Shown: in pieces, positions 61,601 to 64,000 of the stretch | How positions within the stretch are numbered: the stretch's first letter is position 1 | Layout of the letters: each line of letters opens with the position of its first letter | Assembly (NCBI RefSeq): GCF_001506075.1 | Contig: NZ_KQ947475.1 | Coordinates: 785,799-849,798, forward strand | Origin: Vibrio sp. MEBiC08052 | Lineage (GTDB): Bacteria; Pseudomonadota; Gammaproteobacteria; Enterobacterales; Vibrionaceae | Length of the DNA: 64,000 bases | Direction of reading: 5' to 3' | Program-made: the position numbers and the translations under genes | Notes under the pieces: model-generated | Told to the model about the DNA's origin: nothing | The model's database searches: none | The model's input: only the letters and a program-made list of their open reading frames with translations

Positions 61601-64000
61601 GCGCAACCTGCGGCTGAGCCTGAAACTGTAGCGGCTGACACACCAAAGATAAGCGCGATGCCTGATCAGCAGCGCCTTCTGCCGCTGTTACCGATTCAGC
61701 AGTGGTTCCTTGAACAGCCACAGCCTTACCCGCATTACTGGAATCAGGCTGTGATGCTTCGGGTTCCGACGCGGATTGTCCATCGTGTGATGAGTCAGGC
61801 GGTTGATGTCGTCTTGCATAAGCATCCGTTACTGACGGCGCGTTTTGAACATCTGGATACACCACAACAGGCCGGTTATTGGTTGTCTCATGAAACTGCG
61901 GCCGTTTATGCCGGATTTGACGGACAGGATCCGGCCGGATTAACGGCTTTAGTGGCCGCAACTCAGCAGAGTCTGAATCTGACTGAAGGGCCATTATTCA
62001 AAGTGGTTGCTTTCAATTTGGCTGACGGTAGCAGTCAACTGTTGCTGGTTGCCCACCATCTGGTGGTGGATGGGGTGTCCTGGCGAGTGATCGGCCGGGA
62101 ACTGCATCAGACCTATCAGACACTGTTGCATGGCGGAGAGGTCACACCCGATAAGGAAGAGACCACCGCAGCGCAGTGGCAGCAGCAGTTACAGCATTTG
62201 CCGGATGAAAAACTCACCGCTGCCGGGCAATACTGGCAGCCGATGGTCAATCGGTTTGATAGCGGGATCCTGATTGCCGGTGCCCAGCCCGGAACGGTCG
62301 GCGCCGTGCATACTCAACACCAGACATTCTCCTCCCAACTGACCGCCCGGTTGCTGGGTTTAGGGAACTTACATCAGCGCTCGGCTTGTGAAGTTGCCAT
62401 GCTTGGCGCGCTGACTCAGGCGGTTCAGTCACAGTTTCCGCGTGATCAGTTATTGATTGAGATGGAGAGCCACGGGCGTTGTCCTTGGCTGGCTGAGCAA
62501 GATTTGAGTGAGACGGTCGGATGGCTGACCAGCCGTTTTCCGGTTCGTTTTGACACTGCATCTGAAGATCTGGACAGTATCGCCCGCCAACTGGCAGCAG
62601 TGCCTGATCTCGGTATTGGTTATGGCGTGTTACGTTATCTGCATCAGCGGCTGGCATTTCCGGCTCCGCAGATCCTGTTCAATTATCTGGGTCAGATCGG
62701 CACGCTTGATATGGACTGGCAGTTGATTGACGGTGCCGGACAAGCGCGTCATCCCGACAGTCTTCGCCGCCAGTTGATTGAAGTGACCGCGCAGATCCGC
62801 GATGGTATTTTGACGGTGGTGTGGCAGTATCCGCCAGCGCTGAAGTCGCAGCTCGACCCCGTTGCTGATGCGTTTGCACAGCGGCTTGAAGGTATTGCGT
62901 CCTTCGCAGGACCGTCCTTCGCAGGACCGTCCTTCGCAGGACAGACGCCTTTAGCGGGACAGTCGCAACAACAAGCGTTGCGGGGACAGACGCCTTTAGC
63001 TGGACAGTCGCAGCAACAAACGTTGCGGGGACAGACGCCTTTAGCGGGACAGACACAGCAACAAACGTTACGAGGACAGACGGCTCAGCCGGCGGCAGGA
63101 TATGCGTTGACACCGGTGCAGCAGGGGATGTATTTGCATAGTTCTGCACTGCAAGGGGCAACACCGGATGAGTCGCTGTACTTTAATCAGACTGCGGTCG
63201 CGATTGAAGGGACGTTGGATGCTGAAGCGTTTGTGCTGGCGTGGCAGCAAACGGTTAATCGTGAGCAGGCATTGCGGGCGCATTTTCAAGACGATCAACA
63301 GGGCGAGCCGCGTCAATACTTTGCAGCGCAGGTGCACTTACCGGTAGACATCCTGGATTGGTCCGGTGATGCAACCACACAACAGCAACAACGTTTTGAG
63401 GCGTTGTGTCGGGCTGACCGGGATAAAGGATTTGATCTCAATATGCCGCCCCTGATGCGTCTGACGCTGATTCGCATCGCGGAGCAACAGCACTGGTTGA
63501 TCTGGAGTCGTCATCATTTGATTGTGGATGCGTGGTGTTCGGCCTTGGTGATTCAGGATGTGATGTGCCGTTATCGTCAGGCGATGGGAGATACCTCGAT
63601 TCAACTGACTCCGCGGCCGGATTTTTCGCTCTATCTCGATTGGCTGGCACAGCAAGACCTTGATGCATCCAAAACGTTCTGGAAAAACTATCTGCGCGGA
63701 TTTGAAACACCGGTAGCGTTACCTGCCGGAACGCCCGGTGACGCATTTGAGCTGTTTGATCATCGTCTGAGTGAAACGCTTACCTCAGGGGTGAAGTCGC
63801 TGTGTCGGACACATGGGGTGACTTTGAACTCAGTGCTTCAGGCCGCGTGGGCTCTGACGCTCTCTCATCACAGCGGACAGCACGATATTGTGTTCGGCAT
63901 GACTACGTCCGGGCGTCCTGCTGAGTTGCCGCAAGCGCAGCGAATTATTGGTATTTTCATTAATACTATCGCAGTGCGAATGACGTTACAGGCCGATCAG
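52676..64000 (+). CDS. Non-ribosomal peptide synthetase 3 (docking-C-A-T-E-C-A-T-T-E-C, runs off the window)
   Basis: The frame is open for 3775 codons to the window end. Order: TubC-like docking domain (1-55, LLAELFRRDIRLHLEDGKLK); C1 (HHILVDHW, 211); A1 (SGSTGKPK near 721; pocket D-V-W-H-F-S-L-I-D, Ser); T (GGDS, Ser 1128); E (HHLVIDAVSW, 1320); C2 (HHLIMDGW, 1875); A2 (SGSTGKPK near 2403; HYGPTETTIG near 2541; pocket D-L-T-K-I-G-H-I-G, Asp); T (GADS, Ser 2813); T (GGDS, Ser 2937); E (HHLVVDGVSW, 3127); C3 (HHLIVDAW, 3613), incomplete. It starts by ATGA overlap with NRPS2. Element-derived inserts occur in A1, E1, C2, A2 and the E2-C3 linker. No terminal thioesterase is seen within the window. 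Confidence 0.93.
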   Translation, partial: MSIAVLLAELFRRDIRLHLEDGKLKIDAPKGAFTAEIKQTLQARKAEIIAHLQQQQQSRTWPALTRVNRADEALPLSFAQERMWFLQQFEQASGQYNVNALLAVKGQVDLALFRQIFGQLVAEHEIFRTTFSAAADGHPVAHVHTAQAIMDAWQIREIDLGAIEQPADDEAYDSALKAVMSEPFDLAKPPLFRLTHLKCAAGASRLLLTFHHILVDHWSLQTLTSMMVEKANQLTRPSSSQQVVSSPELFQYIDYAQWQKQLLSGDIYEQLMTYWRNTLEDGDYHLELPMRRPVEAQLVTASEADTGDDEGARYHFSLTEADYQQLKRVCETYRMTPYTVLLAAYQWMLSQRTGQQDIRVACPVAERSLPEFENMLGLFVNTLVIRSQLSTETTAESWLQTVHQALAGAQSHSAMPFEKLVDTLVSTRDISHEPLVQTMFNYLDDASSGQVTLGDMVIESLPVPEFTAKYDLSLFAVHHNQQLGLSFQYRTACYRTEDVAQLAQFYLSALRDLLQCLTDEPTRPLRTMSGLSEAEWQMLWQWNQTEQPAFLPPQLAHATLGEALAGQARKTPQQRALVFTQTTAQGPQQVCWDYQTLNHKVNQLAHWIRKQGVAPESRIAICMPRSAQMVVSLLATVQAGCAYVPVDPEHPPQRLELIVQQAQPTLLLTVPELENFTTEFAGEVPCHTLDDEWSLVAQEATDWQVTSRIEPQHLAYVLFTSGSTGKPKGVAVPHVGVINRILWMQEQYPLDGTDVVLQKTPYSFDVSVWEFFWPLMVGATLVVAPPEAHKDSQKLVDLIRQHTVTTLHFVPTMLQAFLDHQHVAACTSLRRVFTSGEALSFALKERFFSQFSCQLHNLYGPTEASIDVTYWDCSTPCPAIVPIGYPIANMQTWILNADLNPVPVGVAGELYLSGPGLARGYFGRDDLTEQAFIANPFYEDYKDRRLKTGGRFDEDVYRDTRWYTRLYRTGDLARYREDGSIEYLGRTDFQVKVRGLRIELGEIEAAILALDFVKEVLVTAPDQQTLAAYVVIDGDEPDWAQWQTLLAPHLPAYMIPAVFVRLDAMPVNANGKADRKALPEIDLARQNAGEYVAPQSPREVQLAQVFAEVLRLDTVSIEDNFFALGGDSIMSLQVVAKARAHGLAIEPKQVFQYATVKALATVARVSEQTDFAADTYYGDTQPSAIQHWFLTQNLPNPNQFNQAVLLASTADIQPALVEQTLTGLLQAHPLLAACFTRNSDGQWIQSIPYPNQITAEQLAFQSLEWQSSAEESLQVRIDQLCQQTQSALSIEEGRLFRAVLVRIVDDATAACSYRLLLVAHHLVIDAVSWRILFETLSQGYSQLAADADGQGGLSLPGQTAQQVLQQGGIFQAQTLPYKGWVAQFAACFGSPATATGLQGQTPEQEDLQGQTVELADEQNTGLNAWQAWTAQPEVQQALQVNYPLATQPLFPQQPIGIAALERFELSQHTTQALFERIAPAVKANGEEVCLTALAHALWQWSGQPNHLIQLEGHGRDQLDLDVSQTLGWFTRIYPALISAAVTPDQSWHQALLSNRAALSHNPERQQAVPFLSIQSQLTELSAAQGQPTLVFNYLGQLDLISTERDGEALFCKAPESLSAFRDEQNPRYWPIEINAFVQQGQLVVNIQYAAQWLSQTEAQRLATLLADSLQSLADSNETATGAIAADYPLAKVNDAQVQVIVRQAERQGMAVDDLYTLSPAQQGMYFHCLDYPDAYISQSVVTCRGPLHKMHFQQAWQNAVNRHTALRTCFICDGVDEPHQLVLRPLRGQTPKGQSLQRLQGQSLQGQTPQMPLVFDEYDASSLTKSERQQQLHRLQQQAREQLDLEQAPLMRLALVRWPDTADGQADYRLIWTIHHLIMDGWCLQRLVGEVMADYRALVKGEPLPNIAGSAYRDFIAWLGESERTTDAKAYWHHALAGFEQGKSLPAPMADVSVRSTATFHTQSLGESLSASLSNWARTQGVTLNTVIQGLWGLVLSRYLATDDVVYGVTTSGRPADLANADGIMGVFINTLPLRLRTEADTSLGDWLDALQDQNLHMRDYEQTPLANIQRYAALSGNGPLFDSLLVFENLPVSDSTPIDGLSLTLDAHHVENNFPLTLRVVPRKNLQFDLLMNPQQVDAALMPGLVSQLIRWIERVTTDPQSQQQSLITLIRRWSEAQSSSTAQMTQEALDHASPVQSLSLVQSEHALARIQKQAREATALTFYSDHTALTQWSYQTLLSQAGQLAQQLPRVNRPEVNGADVNGDAPVIAICMPRQMEQIVAMLAVWYQGAAWVCIDPELPFSRIQHIIDDARPAYIIGGEMPSWVSDWGDGRWGVCPRNDSSGDWGVCPRNDAGQVLSHHSCAWIDIMALNLGDDVTPSPMSLPPLPQLTAQDTAYLVYTSGSTGKPKGVQVSHGNLLSYVDALFERVSLTADATMTTFATVAADLGFTCVLASLCSGRTLRLLPPNDYFDPEALAGRLAQHPVDVLKIAPSHLKALLAVAEPQRLLPQQCLIVGGESLDVTLWTQLRAFAPTMTIVNHYGPTETTIGCCATELRSQADLGSIGTPLKNSVAYVVDEAGLPVANWVAGELWIAGAGVASGYLNRPDNTARQFSRTDVLGLSEPSMALPLYKTGDRVVRGAQGELRYLGRQDDQVKIRGFRVELGEVRATLQAMPDVEDAVVLAVDGPSGQRLAAAVILANQDESQPRRLKQLEIALEGLLPDYMVPRLWQVLTQFPLQKNGKLDRQALASRMVAPDVTFSDEAETAQTQPDSEPKLPAKAATDVVLSDLWESLLKIRPQAEDNLFALGADSIVCLQFIAKARQNGFKLTPKQIYAAPTVAALTTLLAEQAGESDCATPETAPAESKRTVDVPVGKKASVAEGSVTAASVTEASVAASSPESETPSITETLLSLWSALLRQPVSVSDNFFTLGGDSIIALQLVARARQHGLVITPKMLYATPTIAELAVTLGETAQPAAEPETVAADTPKISAMPDQQRLLPLLPIQQWFLEQPQPYPHYWNQAVMLRVPTRIVHRVMSQAVDVVLHKHPLLTARFEHLDTPQQAGYWLSHETAAVYAGFDGQDPAGLTALVAATQQSLNLTEGPLFKVVAFNLADGSSQLLLVAHHLVVDGVSWRVIGRELHQTYQTLLHGGEVTPDKEETTAAQWQQQLQHLPDEKLTAAGQYWQPMVNRFDSGILIAGAQPGTVGAVHTQHQTFSSQLTARLLGLGNLHQRSACEVAMLGALTQAVQSQFPRDQLLIEMESHGRCPWLAEQDLSETVGWLTSRFPVRFDTASEDLDSIARQLAAVPDLGIGYGVLRYLHQRLAFPAPQILFNYLGQIGTLDMDWQLIDGAGQARHPDSLRRQLIEVTAQIRDGILTVVWQYPPALKSQLDPVADAFAQRLEGIASFAGPSFAGPSFAGQTPLAGQSQQQALRGQTPLAGQSQQQTLRGQTPLAGQTQQQTLRGQTAQPAAGYALTPVQQGMYLHSSALQGATPDESLYFNQTAVAIEGTLDAEAFVLAWQQTVNREQALRAHFQDDQQGEPRQYFAAQVHLPVDILDWSGDATTQQQQRFEALCRADRDKGFDLNMPPLMRLTLIRIAEQQHWLIWSRHHLIVDAWCSALVIQDVMCRYRQAMGDTSIQLTPRPDFSLYLDWLAQQDLDASKTFWKNYLRGFETPVALPAGTPGDAFELFDHRLSETLTSGVKSLCRTHGVTLNSVLQAAWALTLSHHSGQHDIVFGMTTSGRPAELPQAQRIIGIFINTIAVRMTLQADQ
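54363..54380 (+). repeat. Element copy at the C1-A1 junction of NRPS3
   Basis: One copy (TTAGCGGGACAGGCACG) encodes LAGQAR directly before KTPQQRALVF at the beginning of the A domain. Confidence 0.6.
55496..55560 (+). repeat. Elements in A1 of NRPS3 read in the third frame
   Basis: An AAGGACAGACGCC copy encodes KDRRLK and a CAGGGACACACGC copy encodes RDTRW, between FIANPFYEDY and the conserved LYRTGDLARY. This is the only place where the plus-orientation element is read in the GAC-AGA frame. Confidence 0.75.
56201..56221 (+). repeat. Element copy in the T-E linker of NRPS3
   Basis: TATTATGGGGACACACAAC encodes YYGDTQ between the T domain tail and the E domain start SAIQHWFL. Confidence 0.65.
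56738..56910 (+). repeat. In-frame elements in E1 of NRPS3
   Basis: Copies at 56738-56755, 56864-56880 and 56893-56910 encode LPGQTAQ, LQGQTPE and LQGQTVE. They lie after the SWRILFETLSQGYSQL helix, on either side of LPYKGWVAQF, in a variable region of the domain. Confidence 0.85.
58031..58102 (+). repeat. In-frame elements in C2 of NRPS3
   Basis: Three copies encode LRGQTPKGQ, LQGQSLQGQT and lie in the loop between DEPHQLVLRP and the conserved helix preceding HHLIMDG. Position within the C domain corresponds roughly to that of the reverse array in C1 of NRPS2. Confidence 0.85.
59680..59736 (-). repeat. Reverse-oriented elements in A2 of NRPS3
   Basis: Two copies in minus orientation encode WGVCPRNDSSGD and WGVCPRNDAG, between ARPAYIIGGEMP and the A3 core. 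The frame used here (GTC-TGT-CCC-CGT-AAC) avoids the TAA that another reverse frame would create. Confidence 0.85.
62900..63082 (+). repeat. Minisatellite-like arrays in the E2-C3 linker of NRPS3
   Basis: A 15-bp unit (TCCTTCGCAGGACCG, SFAGP) is repeated three times at 62900-62944. A 45-bp unit (residues PLAGQSQQQALRGQT) is repeated three times at 62948-62992, 62993-63037 and 63038-63082. Each 45-bp unit contains two element copies. All lengths are multiples of three. C3 starts right after with YALTPVQQGMY. Confidence 0.93.

Overview
The window looks like chromosomal DNA of a Vibrio-type gammaproteobacterium. I infer this from the gene mix: an AraC/PTS IIABC pair, PixA/AidA-like and YbaN-like proteins, toxin-antitoxin clutter, a dnd island, and a siderophore locus with a TonB receptor. 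The species cannot be fixed from sequence alone.

Layout. 0-4.6 kb: the end of one gene, an AraC regulator, a PTS permease of the fructose/mannose class, a small ABM-fold protein and a PixA/AidA-like protein. 4.9-9.0 kb: a toxin-antitoxin and debris zone with a Fic-like remnant, parDE, a TumE/antitoxin pair, and two copies of a nucleotidyltransferase-HEPN gene, one with a large in-frame internal deletion. 9.2-20.5 kb: a DNA phosphorothioation island. It has dndA divergent from dndBCDE, a phosphorothioation-associated methyltransferase, and an AT-rich two-gene unit (DGQHR protein plus HNH nuclease) where one might expect dndFGH. 20.7-24.7 kb: a DJ-1/PfpI protein, coniferyl-aldehyde-type dehydrogenase, a LysR regulator and a YbaN protein.

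25.0-64.0 kb: a non-ribosomal peptide locus that reads as a siderophore system. It has a PvdE-type exporter, a YejABEF-type peptide importer, a nitroreductase, a RAYT (REP-associated) transposase, a type II thioesterase broken by a 10-bp duplication, a TonB siderophore receptor, a Fur-box-like site, a SyrP/TauD-type hydroxylase and three overlapping NRPS genes. The third NRPS runs off the window end after 3775 codons. Visible domain order is C-A-T-C-A-T / C-T-T-E-C-A-T / docking-C-A-T-E-C-A-T-T-E-C. Specificity pockets read by eye suggest Asp, possibly Gly, (no A domain), Ser, Ser, Asp. With the hydroxylase this suggests a beta-hydroxyaspartate peptide siderophore.

The most unusual signal is a short dispersed element, consensus about TTACGGGGACAGACGCC, seen roughly 70 times by eye. 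It lies in intergenic clusters and, in frame, inside the siderophore genes. There it encodes GTD or GQT repeats (or RLSP/VCPR when reversed) in interdomain linkers and in loops inside C, A and E domains. Its core has no stop codon in any of six frames. The RAYT transposase inside the same locus is a plausible source. The element appears absent from about 1.5 to 24.0 kb, which includes the toxin-antitoxin and dnd regions.
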